Origin: Halobacteriales archaeon QS_8_69_26
GTDB lineage: Archaea; Halobacteriota; Halobacteria; Halobacteriales; SW-7-71-33
Reading direction: 5' to 3'
NCBI GenBank assembly: GCA_003023195.1
Contig: PXRX01000027.1
Span: 34,480 to 98,479 of the forward strand
DNA: 64,000 bases
Shown: positions 1 to 10,063 of the stretch, one piece after another
How positions within the stretch are numbered: the stretch's first letter is position 1
Layout: the number at the start of each line of letters is the position of its first letter
Made by a program: the position numbers and the translations under genes
The notes under the pieces: generated by a model
Told to the model about the DNA's origin: nothing
Database searches by the model: none
Seen by the model: only the letters and a program-made list of their open reading frames with translations

Positions 1-65
1 CAATCCGCTGAACTGCTGACGTTTGAAATCGGTGATAGACCACCTCATCCGCCTCTTACTCCGAA

Positions 66-530
66 ATGTATGTCAACCACCCAACGTGCAAAGCTGAGAG
101 ACTTATTACGGTACCGACCATTCCACCGGACGTGCCGACGACGAGGACTACGACGCTTCTCCTCTTGCTGGTGGCCGTCGGGATAGTAACCGGAGGCTAT
201 GCGTACACTGGCGCCCGTGAACCGACACCCCACCACAGTGTGATACTGAAAAACGAGGACGACTCCTCACACCAGGTCACCGTCGTCGTCGAGGCTTCCG
301 ACGGAACCACGGTACACGAGGAGACCCGTTCCGTCTCACCCGGCGAACGGTGGAACGTCACCACACAGACCGAACGGGGGGAGTACGCGGTCCGGGTCGT
401 GCCGGCGTCGGGGGGCGGTGCCGAGACCACGTATCGACTGCCGCTCGCCGACGGGGACCGCGAATCGTTCACGACCGTCCGTATCCGGGCAACCGGTGAC
501 GTCGACGTCCGGTCGTACTGGCAAGACTGA
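66..530 (+). CDS. hypothetical membrane-anchored protein (N-terminal TM segment)
   Basis: ORF with hydrophobic TLLLLLVAVGIVTGGYAYT near the N-terminus; exact start uncertain. Confidence 0.55.
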   Translation: MYVNHPTCKAERLITVPTIPPDVPTTRTTTLLLLLVAVGIVTGGYAYTGAREPTPHHSVILKNEDDSSHQVTVVVEASDGTTVHEETRSVSPGERWNVTTQTERGEYAVRVVPASGGGAETTYRLPLADGDRESFTTVRIRATGDVDVRSYWQD

Positions 531-558
531 CGGCCCCCGGGCGGACGCCGCTACCGAT

Positions 559-610
559 CCCTGGGACGGGATGCGGGGAGTAACCCCTGGGACGGGACGC
601 GGGGAGTAAC
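559..610. repeat. 26-bp direct tandem repeat, 2 copies
   Basis: ccctgggacgggaTgcggggagtaac then ccctgggacgggaCgcggggagtaac. Confidence 0.9.
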
Positions 611-663
611 GTTCCCCTACCACCTCCAAAAGAGCCTTAACGTACCGGCGGAGACGTCCGGGC

Positions 664-987
664 ATGCTAGAGATCCCGCTCCAGATTGACCCCCAGCAGC
701 TCGGGCTGGAGTTCGGTAGCGGCGCCGTCATCGGCGGGCTCATCGGGTTCACCGCCAAGAAGATCGCCAAGATCCTGGCGGTCCTGGTCGGCGCCCAGCT
801 CGCGCTGTTCAAGTTCCTGGAGGCCAAGGGGTACCTCTTCGTCCGGTGGGACAAACTCAGCGCCGGCCTGCTGTCCGCGCCCTCCGACCTCCCCGAGACC
901 GACCGGTGGATCGAACCGATCATCTCGACGCTGTCGGTCGGTGCCGGGTTCACCGGGGGATTCTACCTCGGGTTCCGGCGCGGGTAG
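664..987 (+). CDS. FUN14 family membrane protein
   Basis: 107 aa; GLEFGSGAVIGGLIGFTAKKIAKILAVLVGAQLALFKFLEAKGY typical of archaeal FUN14 proteins. Confidence 0.8.
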   Translation: MLEIPLQIDPQQLGLEFGSGAVIGGLIGFTAKKIAKILAVLVGAQLALFKFLEAKGYLFVRWDKLSAGLLSAPSDLPETDRWIEPIISTLSVGAGFTGGFYLGFRRG

Positions 988-1080
988 TGCGACCGCGTCC
1001 CCGTACACTCTCCGGCATCCCCGGTAACGCACGGTTACTCTGCTCGGGGGTCGGGGAACGGCGCTCTCCCCCGTCCAGTT

Positions 1081-1100
1081 TTACAGTATCGTTACTGTAA
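1081..1100. promoter_or_regulatory. 20-bp palindrome copy 1 (TTACAGTATCGTTACTGTAA)
   Basis: inverted repeat; one of five intergenic copies in the window. Confidence 0.75.
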
Positions 1101-1215
1101 TAGCTGCTGTCGGGGCACAGTGGGACGTGTGATCCGAACGCCGGCCTGGTCGGGGCCGGCCGGAACGCGGGGCTCTCGGCCGGGCGTAACCGGGAACCGG
1201 TCCGACCGATCCGGG

Positions 1216-1941
1216 TCAGCGGGTACTGATCTCGTCCTCGTCGCTGACGATCCGGGTCTCGGCTTCGCCCTCGGTGTGTTCGTTGACCAGGTCGTAGAAG
1301 TCGTTCTGCATCCCGGCGGGGAACTGGAGCACGCCGATCCAGGAGCCGTCGGCCTGCCACTCCTCGCGCTGGAGGTCGCCGAACTGGCGGATCTGGGCCT
1401 GTGCGCTCCCGGCGAAGTCGGCGGGGACCCGGACCGCGACGGTCACCTCGTCGAAGCGGATGGGGATGACGGGCCGGAGTTTCTCCAGCGCCTCGTCGAC
1501 CTGGCTCTCGACGGGTTCCATCGGGTCGACCCGCACCCCCGCCTCCTCGAGGGCGCTCTCGATGCGCTCCGGGGGGTGCGGGGCGTCGTCCATCTGGGGG
1601 TTGACCGCGTTGCGCGCGATGTGGTTCACCAGTTGCTTTCGCTTCTGTTCCTGCATCTCGCGTCGCTGCTCGGCGGTTATCTGGATCTCACCGCGCTCGA
1701 TGACCTCCGGGATGATCTCCAGGGGATCGGTGGTCCCGAAGACCTCCTCGAGGGCGTCCTCGGGAGGCCGGTCCCCGCGGGAGGCGTCCTCGAAGACGTC
1801 CTCGGCGGCGATGACGTCCTCGATGTCCCCCTCGAACTCCCCGCGCTTTATCGACAGCGCGGCGTCGGGGTCGACGAGTACCTCGAAGCGCTCCCCGTGG
1901 GACTCCAGGCGGGCCGTCACCGCATCGTCGAGCGAAATCAT
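1216..1941 (-). CDS. ribosome maturation/assembly factor SDO1 (SBDS family)
   Basis: [35 protein letters not shown]...ARNAVNPQ...[23 protein letters not shown]- and C-terminal domain signatures. Confidence 0.9.
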   Translation of the reverse strand: MISLDDAVTARLESHGERFEVLVDPDAALSIKRGEFEGDIEDVIAAEDVFEDASRGDRPPEDALEEVFGTTDPLEIIPEVIERGEIQITAEQRREMQEQKRKQLVNHIARNAVNPQMDDAPHPPERIESALEEAGVRVDPMEPVESQVDEALEKLRPVIPIRFDEVTVAVRVPADFAGSAQAQIRQFGDLQREEWQADGSWIGVLQFPAGMQNDFYDLVNEHTEGEAETRIVSDEDEISTR

Positions 1942-2023
1942 ACCCGGACGTTACGCCCCCGGAATAAAAAGGTGTGTCACCGACCGACGAACTCCGGGGA
2001 CGCGGCGGGCCGCCGGCAGGGGA

Positions 2024-2425
2024 TCAGTCCACGCCGCCCTCGAACTCCTCGATGGCCGTCCGCCAGTCCCCGGGGACCGGCGTGGGGTCCCCGTCCTCGA
2101 CGGTGACGAGCACCGTCTCCGCGGTCGCGGCCACTTCGCCGCCGGCCCGTATCTCGTACTCCATGCGGATGCTCGACCCGCCGACGTCGGTGACCCCGAC
2201 GGCGACGGTCACCGAGTCCTCGAAGGTGACCGACCGCCGGAAGTCGAGCGAGAGGTGTGCGAGCACGGACTCGCCGGTCGCGAGCGAGCGACCGAGCACC
2301 GCCGTGAGGTACTCCAGGCGGGCGGTCTCCAGGTAGGTCGCGTAGACGGCGTTGTTGACGTGTTCGAGCGGATCCAGGTCGCGGTACCGGACGTCGAACT
2401 CGGTGGTGAAGGCGAACTCGGTCAC
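2024..2425 (-). CDS. acyl-CoA thioesterase (4HBT hotdog fold)
   Basis: FDVRYRDLDPLEHVNNAVYATYLETARLEYL signature; GTG start VTEFAF inferred. Confidence 0.8.
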   Translation of the reverse strand: MTEFAFTTEFDVRYRDLDPLEHVNNAVYATYLETARLEYLTAVLGRSLATGESVLAHLSLDFRRSVTFEDSVTVAVGVTDVGGSSIRMEYEIRAGGEVAATAETVLVTVEDGDPTPVPGDWRTAIEEFEGGVD

Positions 2426-2588
2426 GGTGGCCGTCGCACCCGGCGAAGCGTGGCGCTTTCGAACCGTCTGCGGGGCGACCGTCGCGGGACCGATCCGCCG
2501 GGTGCCGGGGGACGGATCGAACGGATCCCCACGCGGATCCACCCCAAACACCTACCTGCCGGGACACGTATCCGGTGGTACGGCCCCC

Positions 2589-2960
2589 ATGCGCGCGCAC
2601 TCGCCGGACGCCGAACGCTACGCGACGACGGTCGAGGACGGCACCGTCTACGTCGGCGGCCCGGACGGCCGGGTCGAGGTCGGGGACGCCGACCGGATCG
2701 TCGACCTGGTCGGCGGTCCGGCCTGGACCATCGAGTACTCGGCGCGACAGAAGCGACGCTACCCGGACCTGGACACCGCCGACGAGGGGTTGACCGTCGA
2801 CGTCCTGGACGTGATGCTCGCGACGACCCACGACCGGGCCTTCGTCGAGACCCTCCGGGCACAGCCGACCGACCCCGCCGACGGCGCGGACGGCGTCTCA
2901 CCGCGCGTGGGCCTGTTCGTCGGCCGCCTGCTCTCGAACCTCCAGTACGGGATCGACTGA
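2589..2960 (+). CDS. conserved hypothetical haloarchaeal protein
   Basis: 123 aa ORF from ATG MRAHSPDAERYATTVEDGTVYVGGPDGRVEVG. Confidence 0.6.
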   Translation: MRAHSPDAERYATTVEDGTVYVGGPDGRVEVGDADRIVDLVGGPAWTIEYSARQKRRYPDLDTADEGLTVDVLDVMLATTHDRAFVETLRAQPTDPADGADGVSPRVGLFVGRLLSNLQYGID

Positions 2961-3020
2961 GGGGATGGCTCGCCCGATCGCCCGGGGGCGATCCCGCCGG
3001 ACAGACCGGGCGACCGTACC

Positions 3021-4823
3021 TCAGACGAACTCGACGCCCGTTATCTCGACCCGGAGACCGCCGTGGGTCCCGTCCGCGAGTTCGACCGCCCAGTCGTGGG
3101 CGGCGGCGACCTCCTCGACGATGGACAGGCCAAAGACGGTCCCGTCGGCGGCGGTGGTGTAGCCGGCCTCGAAGACCGCCTCGCGCTCCTCCGGGGGGAT
3201 CCCGGGACCGTCGTCCTCGACGTAGAACCCCCGCTCGTCGATGGGACCGACCCGGACGTGACCGTCGGGGTCACCGTGTTCGACCGCGTTGCGGAACAGG
3301 TTCTCCAGGACCTGCTGGACGCCGCCGGGGTCGCCACGGATCGTGAACTCCCCGGTCGCGGTCATGGTGGCGTCCCCGGTCGCGACCAAGTCCCAGCACC
3401 GCTGGGCCAGGGGGACGACCGCGACCGGTTCCACCTCGGCGACCGTCCGCCCCTGGCGGGCCAGCGTGTCGTCGACGATGGCCGTCATCCGGTCGAGCGC
3501 GTCCTGGACGGTCTCCAGGTGGTCGCTGTCGCAGTCGTCCCGGGCGAGTTCCAGCCCGCCGGTCGCCACCTCTATCGGGGTGCGCAGGTCGTGGCTCACC
3601 ACGCTCGCGAACTCGTCGAGGCGCTCGTTGCGCCGCTGGAGTTCCCACTCGCGCTCCTCGCGTTCGGTGACGTCGGTGTAGATGGCGTACCCCTCCGGCG
3701 TGTCGCGGTCCGGGTCGCCGATCGCGGCGTCGAGCCGGAAGGTCCTGACATCGTCGGCGGTCTGTCGGCGGACCTCGGTGTGGATCTCTCCTTCGGTCAG
3801 GAGCCGGCGGTTGATCATCTCGGCCTCGTTTTCCTTTCCCGGGGGGACGAGGCGCTCGTCGAGCGGTTCCCCCTCGACCACGTCGGCGTCGTAGCCGAAC
3901 ACCTCCTCGAAGGCGGGGTTGACGTCGACGATGACCGGCTCCCCCTCCTCGGCGATGCCGTGGACGACCGGGTTGGGCAGGTTCTCGAACAGTGTGCGGA
4001 ACCGGTCGCGTTCGCGTTCGACCGTTCGCTCGTTCTCCCATCCGTCCGTGACGTCCCGGGCGAACCCCGCGACTCGGGCGATCTCCCCGTCCTCGTCACG
4101 GATCGGCCGGTCCTGCACCCGGACCCACCGCCCGTAGTCCTCGGCCTCGTTGACCCGGTACTCGATGTCGACGGTCTCGCCCTCCGAAACCCGGGTCATC
4201 GCCCGCTGAACCATCTCCCGGTCCTCGGGGTGGATCCCCTGCAGGAAGTCGCGTGCGTTCGCCCGGAGGTCGTCGACGGAGCGGCCCCAGATGTCCTCGT
4301 AGGTCGAGTTGACGAACAGGAGTTCCTCCCAGTCGGCCGTGAACATCCAGAGGACGTCGTCGGTCGTCTCGGTCAACTCGGTCATCCGGCGCTCGGCCGT
4401 CTCGGCGCTCCGCCTGGAGCGGTACTCCTCGACCGCGTCCTCGATACGGTTGGCCAGGACCGCATAACCGTCCGCGCCCTTCCCCTTCCGGAGGTAGTCG
4501 GTGACGCCCCGGGAAATGGCCTCGCTCGCTATCGCCTCGTTGCCCTTCCCCGTGAACAGGATGAACGGGACCTCGGGACGGTACTCGCGGACGGCCTCCA
4601 GCAGGGACAGTCCGTCCGTCCCCGGCATGTCGTAGTCGCTGACGATGCAGTCGAACTCGTCCTCCTCGACCCGGGCCAGGGCCTCGTCGGGATCGGTCTC
4701 GACGACCACCTCGAAGGCGTCTCGCTGTCCCTCCAGGACGTCGGCGGTGACCTTCGCGAACCCCGGCTGGTCGTCGACGCAGAGGATACGGATCCCATCC
4801 CCACCCGCCGCCGGGCGCTCCAT
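3021..4823 (-). CDS. response-regulator receiver/PAS/histidine kinase hybrid
   Basis: ILCVDDQPGFAKVTADVLE receiver, PAS repeats, VSHDLRTPIEVATG H-box, DDGPGIPPEER N-box; ATG at 4823. Confidence 0.9.
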   Translation of the reverse strand: MERPAAGGDGIRILCVDDQPGFAKVTADVLEGQRDAFEVVVETDPDEALARVEEDEFDCIVSDYDMPGTDGLSLLEAVREYRPEVPFILFTGKGNEAIASEAISRGVTDYLRKGKGADGYAVLANRIEDAVEEYRSRRSAETAERRMTELTETTDDVLWMFTADWEELLFVNSTYEDIWGRSVDDLRANARDFLQGIHPEDREMVQRAMTRVSEGETVDIEYRVNEAEDYGRWVRVQDRPIRDEDGEIARVAGFARDVTDGWENERTVERERDRFRTLFENLPNPVVHGIAEEGEPVIVDVNPAFEEVFGYDADVVEGEPLDERLVPPGKENEAEMINRRLLTEGEIHTEVRRQTADDVRTFRLDAAIGDPDRDTPEGYAIYTDVTEREEREWELQRRNERLDEFASVVSHDLRTPIEVATGGLELARDDCDSDHLETVQDALDRMTAIVDDTLARQGRTVAEVEPVAVVPLAQRCWDLVATGDATMTATGEFTIRGDPGGVQQVLENLFRNAVEHGDPDGHVRVGPIDERGFYVEDDGPGIPPEEREAVFEAGYTTAADGTVFGLSIVEEVAAAHDWAVELADGTHGGLRVEITGVEFV

Positions 4824-4979
4824 GACAACCGATTGTTGGGAACCGGCGTAAGCGTTGTGGCGTCGACACCGGGGACCGCGAGGTCGCCGCAGTCGGTCGG
4901 ATCGTGCAGTACCCGGGCCGCCGGCCGGGCCCGCCAGGCGTAACGCACAAGCCGCCGGGGCCGGTACCGATGGCAAGCG

Positions 4980-5687
4980 ATGGAGAAACCACGGATCGCA
5001 CTGCTGAACGCCGCGTTCTCGAAGGCCAACACCCGGCGGAACTTCCGGCGGGAACTGGCCGCCGACCTGACCGAGTTCGACGTCACCGGGGGCCACGTCC
5101 CCGAGAGCTACGACGGGTTCGACGGCGTCGTGGTGACCGGGTCCAGGGCCTCGGTGTACTGGGACGAGCCCTGGATCGACGCCGCCCGCGTGTCCGTGCG
5201 GGACGCCGTCGACGCCGGCCTGCCGGTCCTCGGGGTCTGCTGGGGCCACCAGTTGCTGGCCGACGCCCTGGGCGGCCGGGTCGAGGACATGGGCGAGTTC
5301 GAGATCGGCTACCGGACCGTCAGGCGGACGGACGGCGACGACGCCGGCCTCTTCGACGGGATCGACCGGGAGTTCACCGCCTTCACCACCCACGGCGACG
5401 AGGTGGTCGAACTCCCGCCCGGCGCGGTCGAACTGGCCGCGAACGACTACTCGGTCCAGGCCTTCCGGACGGGCCACGCCTTCGGGGTCCAGTTCCACCC
5501 CGAGTACGACACCGAGACCGCCCGCGAGGTCACCCTGGGCAAGGAGTTCCTCGACGACGACCGGATCGAGTCCGTCCTCGACGGGATCACCGAGGAGAAC
5601 TACGAGGCGGCCTGCCGGACGAAGGCACTGTTCGACAACTTCGTCGAGTACGTCCGGGCGCACGGGCCAGAGGTCGCCGCGGACTGA
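4980..5687 (+). CDS. type 1 glutamine amidotransferase
   Basis: VLGVCWGHQLLADALGG nucleophile elbow and FGVQFHPEY. Confidence 0.88.
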   Translation: MEKPRIALLNAAFSKANTRRNFRRELAADLTEFDVTGGHVPESYDGFDGVVVTGSRASVYWDEPWIDAARVSVRDAVDAGLPVLGVCWGHQLLADALGGRVEDMGEFEIGYRTVRRTDGDDAGLFDGIDREFTAFTTHGDEVVELPPGAVELAANDYSVQAFRTGHAFGVQFHPEYDTETAREVTLGKEFLDDDRIESVLDGITEENYEAACRTKALFDNFVEYVRAHGPEVAAD

Positions 5688-5760
5688 CGGGCCGGCCGAC
5701 GGGACCGCTTGCCGGCGACCGAACGACAACGTTGAACCGAAGGGGGGCGAAGCCGCGGGC

Positions 5761-5972
5761 GTGAAGGGCGTTCGGGCGATGCCGTTCGGCATCTCGATCA
5801 TCCTCGCGAGCGGGTTCGTGCTCGTCCACGACGTGATCCGGTACGGGTACGAGACCCCCCGGGCACGGGATTCGCCTACCTGGGCCCGATAGCCGGCCGC
5901 CTCGTCGGCCTGTTCGGCCTCATCTACGGCGCCTCCGCGGGGGGTGGACCGGAGGGCGACCCCGGGGAATAG
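5761..5972 (+). pseudogene. small membrane protein, frameshifted in a C-rich tract
   Basis: GTG frame gives VKGVRAMPFGISIILASGFVLVHDVIRYGYETP; adding one C in accccccggg continues as PGTGFAYLGPIAGRLVGLFGLIYGASAGGGPEGDPGE*. Confidence 0.55.
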
Positions 5973-6042
5973 GCGCCGTCAGTCGCCGGTGGAAAATCCT
6001 TCGGTTCGAAACCGTTTAGGCTCCGATCGCCCACCTAGGCGT

Positions 6043-7509
6043 GTGTCCAGCCCGGACGAGAGCCGGATCGACATGACCGCCGGCGCGATCACGCCGAAGC
6101 TCTTCCACCTGGCGTGGCCGCTGGTGGTCGGGAACCTCCTCCAGACCGCCTACAACCTGGCGGACATGTTCTGGGTCGGCCGGGTGGGGCCGGACCCGGT
6201 CGCGGCGGTCTCGCTGATGTTTCCGACGGCGTGGCTGTTCGTCTCGGTCGCGATGGGCCTGACCGCGGCGTCGGTGGCGCTGGTCTCACAGCACGTCGGC
6301 GCGGGCGAGGAGCGGGCCGCCGAGAACGCCGTCGCACAGTCGGTGTTGCTGACGGTGGCGGTGGCGGTCACGCTCGCGCTCCTGGGATACACCTTCCGGT
6401 ACCCCCTCGTGGACCTGATCGGCGCCGAGGGCCGGGTGTTCGACCTCTCCATCGCCTACATCGAGGTCATCTTCGTCGCCATCCCGTTCACGTTCCTCTT
6501 CTTCGTCTTCCGGGCGGTGCTCCGGGCGGCCGGCGACACCCGGACCGCGATGTGGCTGGTCGCGGCCTCGGCGCTCGTGAACATCCTCATCGACCCGCTA
6601 TTCATCCTCGCCGAGGACCCCCTGTTCGCCTACGACGCCCTGTTCCTGGGGCTGGGGGTGCGCGGGGCCGCCCTCGCCACCCTGATATCGCGGGTGTTCG
6701 CGGCGGCCGTCGGCCTGTTCATCCTGCTCCACGGCGGGTGGGGGATCCGCCTGCGGTTCCGGGACCTCGACCCCGACCCCACCGTGTTGCGCCGCCTCGT
6801 CGACGTCGGCTACCCGGGCACCATCGACGGCCTCCTCCGGAGCCTCGCGGCGGTGGCGCTGGCGGGCCTGGTCGCCCGGTTCGGCGCGGTGGTCATCGCG
6901 GCCTACGGGATCGGACTCCGGATGATGTCGGTGTCCTGGACGGTCTCGGGCGCGGTCGGACAGGCCGCCGCGACGGGCGTCGGCCAGAACCTCGGGGCCG
7001 AGACGCCCGACCGGGCCGAGGAGGTCGCCTGGACCGCAACCGGCGGTGCGATGCTCGCGCTGTTCGCGTTCGGGGCCGTCGCCTTCGCGTTCCCCGGGAC
7101 GCTGATGCGGGTGTTCATCGCCGACGCCGCCGTCGTCGCCGAGGGCGTGCTCTTCCTGCGGATCGTCGCCTTCTCGTGGGCCTTCTTCGGCGGTCTCATG
7201 GTCCTCCAGGGGGCCTTTCGCGGCGCCGGCAACACCCGCGAGGCGATGGCCCTCTCCTTCCTCTCGCGGTGGGCCTTCCGGATCCCGGTGATGGCGGTGC
7301 TGGCGTTTCCCCTCGGGTGGGGGCCGTCGGGGCTGTGGTGGGGCTACACCGTCACCGCGGTCGCGGCCTTCTTCGTCGGGGCCGCCTGGTTCCGGCGGGG
7401 CGGCTGGAAGGAGGGCGTCGTGGACCGCGAGGGCGAACCCGGGCCCGGCCCCGCGCCCCCGGACGCGGACCCCGATGCGGGCGTCGACGACCCCTCGGTG
7501 GACGACTAG
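6043..7509 (+). CDS. MATE family efflux transporter
   Basis: ITPKLFHLAWPLVVGNLLQTAYNLADMFWVGRVGPDPVAAVSLMFP; multi-TM. Confidence 0.92.
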   Translation: MSSPDESRIDMTAGAITPKLFHLAWPLVVGNLLQTAYNLADMFWVGRVGPDPVAAVSLMFPTAWLFVSVAMGLTAASVALVSQHVGAGEERAAENAVAQSVLLTVAVAVTLALLGYTFRYPLVDLIGAEGRVFDLSIAYIEVIFVAIPFTFLFFVFRAVLRAAGDTRTAMWLVAASALVNILIDPLFILAEDPLFAYDALFLGLGVRGAALATLISRVFAAAVGLFILLHGGWGIRLRFRDLDPDPTVLRRLVDVGYPGTIDGLLRSLAAVALAGLVARFGAVVIAAYGIGLRMMSVSWTVSGAVGQAAATGVGQNLGAETPDRAEEVAWTATGGAMLALFAFGAVAFAFPGTLMRVFIADAAVVAEGVLFLRIVAFSWAFFGGLMVLQGAFRGAGNTREAMALSFLSRWAFRIPVMAVLAFPLGWGPSGLWWGYTVTAVAAFFVGAAWFRRGGWKEGVVDREGEPGPGPAPPDADPDAGVDDPSVDD

Positions 7510-7895
7510 CGGGAGGCGCTACTCGACGCACTCGAACATGGCGACACCTCCGGACCGAAGTACTCCTCCCACCGGTCGTCGCGCCAGTGGAGCACCCCCC
7601 AGGCGGTCGGGTCGACGGTTATCGATCCGCCGCCCCCGTTGACCGGCGTGAACTCGATTCCATCCCCACCGTCGCACTCGACCGACTGGCTGGAGGGCTC
7701 CAGGTGCACGTCACTCCCGGCCTCGTGGTAGCACACCGACCCCTCGACGCCGGATCTGGCACCGCTTCCGACGGTCGGACAGGGAACGTCGTCGAACCTG
7801 GAATTACCGGAACTGGGCGTCAGCGAGGGAGTCATGCATCCGGCGAGGCCGGCGATGGCGGCACCGGAGAGCGTCAGGCAGGTTCGACGTCTCAT
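7506..7895 (-). CDS. hypothetical lipoprotein
   Basis: MRRRTCLTLSGAAIAGLAGCMTPS lipobox LAGC. Confidence 0.7.
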   Translation of the reverse strand: MRRRTCLTLSGAAIAGLAGCMTPSLTPSSGNSRFDDVPCPTVGSGARSGVEGSVCYHEAGSDVHLEPSSQSVECDGGDGIEFTPVNGGGGSITVDPTAWGVLHWRDDRWEEYFGPEVSPCSSASSSASR

Positions 7896-7902
7896 GCGTG
7901 CT

Positions 7903-7922
7903 TTACCGTAATTTTACTGTAA
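7903..7922. promoter_or_regulatory. 20-bp palindrome copy 2 (TTACCGTAATTTTACTGTAA)
   Basis: 7 bp upstream of the lipoprotein start at 7895. Confidence 0.75.
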
Positions 7923-7975
7923 ACATGTACCGGGGGCGAGTTCCGCGAACGACCGTCGTCGGTGGGGCCGGCGTC

Positions 7976-8242
7976 CTACACCCCCTCGACCGTCTCCCGG
8001 TAGGCGTGGATGTGCGAGAGGGCCTCGTTGACGTTGTCGGCGACCGCCGCGCCTTCCCCGTCGGCCAGGTCGTGGAGTTTGCTCTCGTGGCGGGCCATCC
8101 GCCCGTGGTCGGGGTTCCGGTCGGCCAGGCCCTCGATCGCGTCGGCCTGTTCGTGGAGCCGTCCGACGATCCGCTCCCCGGTGGCCGCGTCGGCGGCCGC
8201 ACGGATCGACTCGGCCGCCCTGACCAGACTCTCGTGTGTCAT
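7976..8242 (-). CDS. conserved haloarchaeal hypothetical protein
   Basis: MTHESLVRAAESIRAAADAATGERIVGRLHEQADAIEGLADRNPDHGRMARHESKLHDLADGEG. Confidence 0.7.
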   Translation of the reverse strand: MTHESLVRAAESIRAAADAATGERIVGRLHEQADAIEGLADRNPDHGRMARHESKLHDLADGEGAAVADNVNEALSHIHAYRETVEGV

Positions 8243-8440
8243 GTGCGGGGGTACAGCACCGTGGGGCTTGTGCGTTGTGCTGTCGGGGGTCTTCGAAGGC
8301 ATCAACTTTAGGAGAGCGGTAGCAGGACTACCCGGATGACGCCCCCGAAAGCCCCCGCCCCGCTCCGGTCGAGGGGTTCGCTGCGCTCCTCGCTCGCTCC
8401 GCTCGCTGTGGTGCTCGTGTCACCCGTCGTCCCGGAGCGG

Positions 8441-8590
8441 GACGGCCCCTTTCAGTCCGCCCATACTGGGACCTCTCCCTCCCCAACCGACTGCGCTTCT
8501 CGTCCCCTCCCTACGGTCGGGGCTGCGATGCTCGCCCCTCGCACGAGGCCGCGCCTGGCGGCGCGGCCCGCGCGCCGAGTGGCAGATCCC
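8441..8590 (-). repeat. dispersed intergenic structured element, copy B1 (minus orientation)
   Basis: reverse complement contains GGACTGAAAGGGGCCG and GACCGTAGGGA motifs shared with copies at 24.4-24.6, 40.2-40.4 and 48.7-49.0 kb. Confidence 0.55.
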
Positions 8591-8755
8591 GCTGAACTTG
8601 ACACTCCCTGGTGGTGCAACCCGCAGTGGATCGATCCCGGTGACGCAGCGATCGAGGGAGACCGGACCAGTCGGGGACCGTGACCGGCGGGAGCCACCGA
8701 GTCGTTGGCCGGAGCCGGTGCGCCCAAGGCGGTAGAGTGGGTACCCGCACGGCGG

Positions 8756-10000
8756 ATGGTCCCGCCCATCGACCGATTCGGCGGCTACGACCGGCCGGTC
8801 TACCTCGTGGCGGTGGCCCGGTTCGTCAACACGTTCGGCAGCGGCGTCGTCTACCCGTTCGCGACGCTGTACTTCGTCCGGGTGGTGGGGATCCCGTTCA
8901 CCCTGGTCGGGACCGGGCTGTTCGCCAACAACGTCGCCCTCGCGACGGGGACCCTGCTCGGCGGGTACCTCTCGGACCGGTACGGCCGCAAGCCGGTGAT
9001 GGTCGCGAGCATGGCCCTGTCCGCGCCCGCGCTGGCGGCCTACGCTCTCGTCTCGACTGCCGCGGGGTTCGTCGCGGTGGCGTCCGCGGCGGGGCTGGCG
9101 ATGGGGCTGTTCGCCCCCGCGGCCCAGGCGACGGTCGCCGACGCCACCGACAGCGAGGCCCGCGAGGGGGCCTACGGGCTGTTGAAGGTCGCCTCCAACG
9201 CCGGCTTCGGGTCCGGGTTCGTCGCCGGTGGCCTCCTCTACTCGGTCGCCAACGTCGCGGTCTTCGTCGTCGACGGCGCCACCTCGGCCGCCGTGGCGCT
9301 GGCGCTGCTGGTCGGCCTGCCGGCGATCCACGGCGGGCGCGAGGCCGCGACGACCGTCCGGGGCACCCTCGCCGAGTGGCGGCGGGCGGTCGCCGACCGG
9401 ACGGTGCTGGCGCTCGCGCTGTTGAACGTCGGCTTCGCCGTGATGTACGCCCAGATGCAGTCGACCGTCCCGGTGTTCGCCGAGGGACGGCTCGGCCTCA
9501 CGAGCGCCCAGCTCGGGACACTCTACGTCCTCAACCCCCTGGTGATCGTCGTCTTCCAGTTGCCGGTCGTCGCGGCGGTCCGGCGGCGCTCCTGGCGGCG
9601 CACCCGGGGGCTGGTCGTCTCGGCGGGGCTGTGGGGTGCGAGCTTCGTCGCGCTCCTGGGGGTGTTCCGCGCGCCCCGACTGCTGGGGATCGGGCTCGTG
9701 GGCGCGTTCCTCGTACTCCGCACCTTCGGCGAGGTGTTGCACTCGCCGCTGATCACTGCCCTCACCAGCGACGTCGGCACCGTCGACACCCGGGGGTCAC
9801 AGCTGTCGGTCCTGGAGGTCGCCAAGCGCCTGGGCTTCGGTATCGGACCGGTGATCGGCGGCGCCTTCTTCGACCTGGGCGAGGTCGGCCTGCTCTGGGC
9901 GGTGTTGCTGGTCGGCTGTCTCGTCCTCGGGGCGGGCCTCCTGGCACTCGAACGGTCGATCCCCGCCGGGATCAACGGGCGACCGGCGGCCGCGGACTGA
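8756..10000 (+). CDS. MFS transporter
   Basis: VGTGLFANNVALATGTLLGGYLSDRYGRKPVMVASM MFS A-motif; 12 TM-like. Confidence 0.88.
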   Translation: MVPPIDRFGGYDRPVYLVAVARFVNTFGSGVVYPFATLYFVRVVGIPFTLVGTGLFANNVALATGTLLGGYLSDRYGRKPVMVASMALSAPALAAYALVSTAAGFVAVASAAGLAMGLFAPAAQATVADATDSEAREGAYGLLKVASNAGFGSGFVAGGLLYSVANVAVFVVDGATSAAVALALLVGLPAIHGGREAATTVRGTLAEWRRAVADRTVLALALLNVGFAVMYAQMQSTVPVFAEGRLGLTSAQLGTLYVLNPLVIVVFQLPVVAAVRRRSWRRTRGLVVSAGLWGASFVALLGVFRAPRLLGIGLVGAFLVLRTFGEVLHSPLITALTSDVGTVDTRGSQLSVLEVAKRLGFGIGPVIGGAFFDLGEVGLLWAVLLVGCLVLGAGLLALERSIPAGINGRPAAAD

Positions 10001-10063
10001 CCGCTGGCTCCGGGCGGCGACCCGCGAGCAACCGCGGATCGACCGGGCGGTCGGCGTCGAACC

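Noticed and set aside
3021-5801. 926-aa minus-strand ORF extending past the histidine kinase start
   Set aside because: Upstream part is antisense to the glutamine amidotransferase gene; the receiver domain begins at ATG 4823. The extension is a GC-driven open frame.
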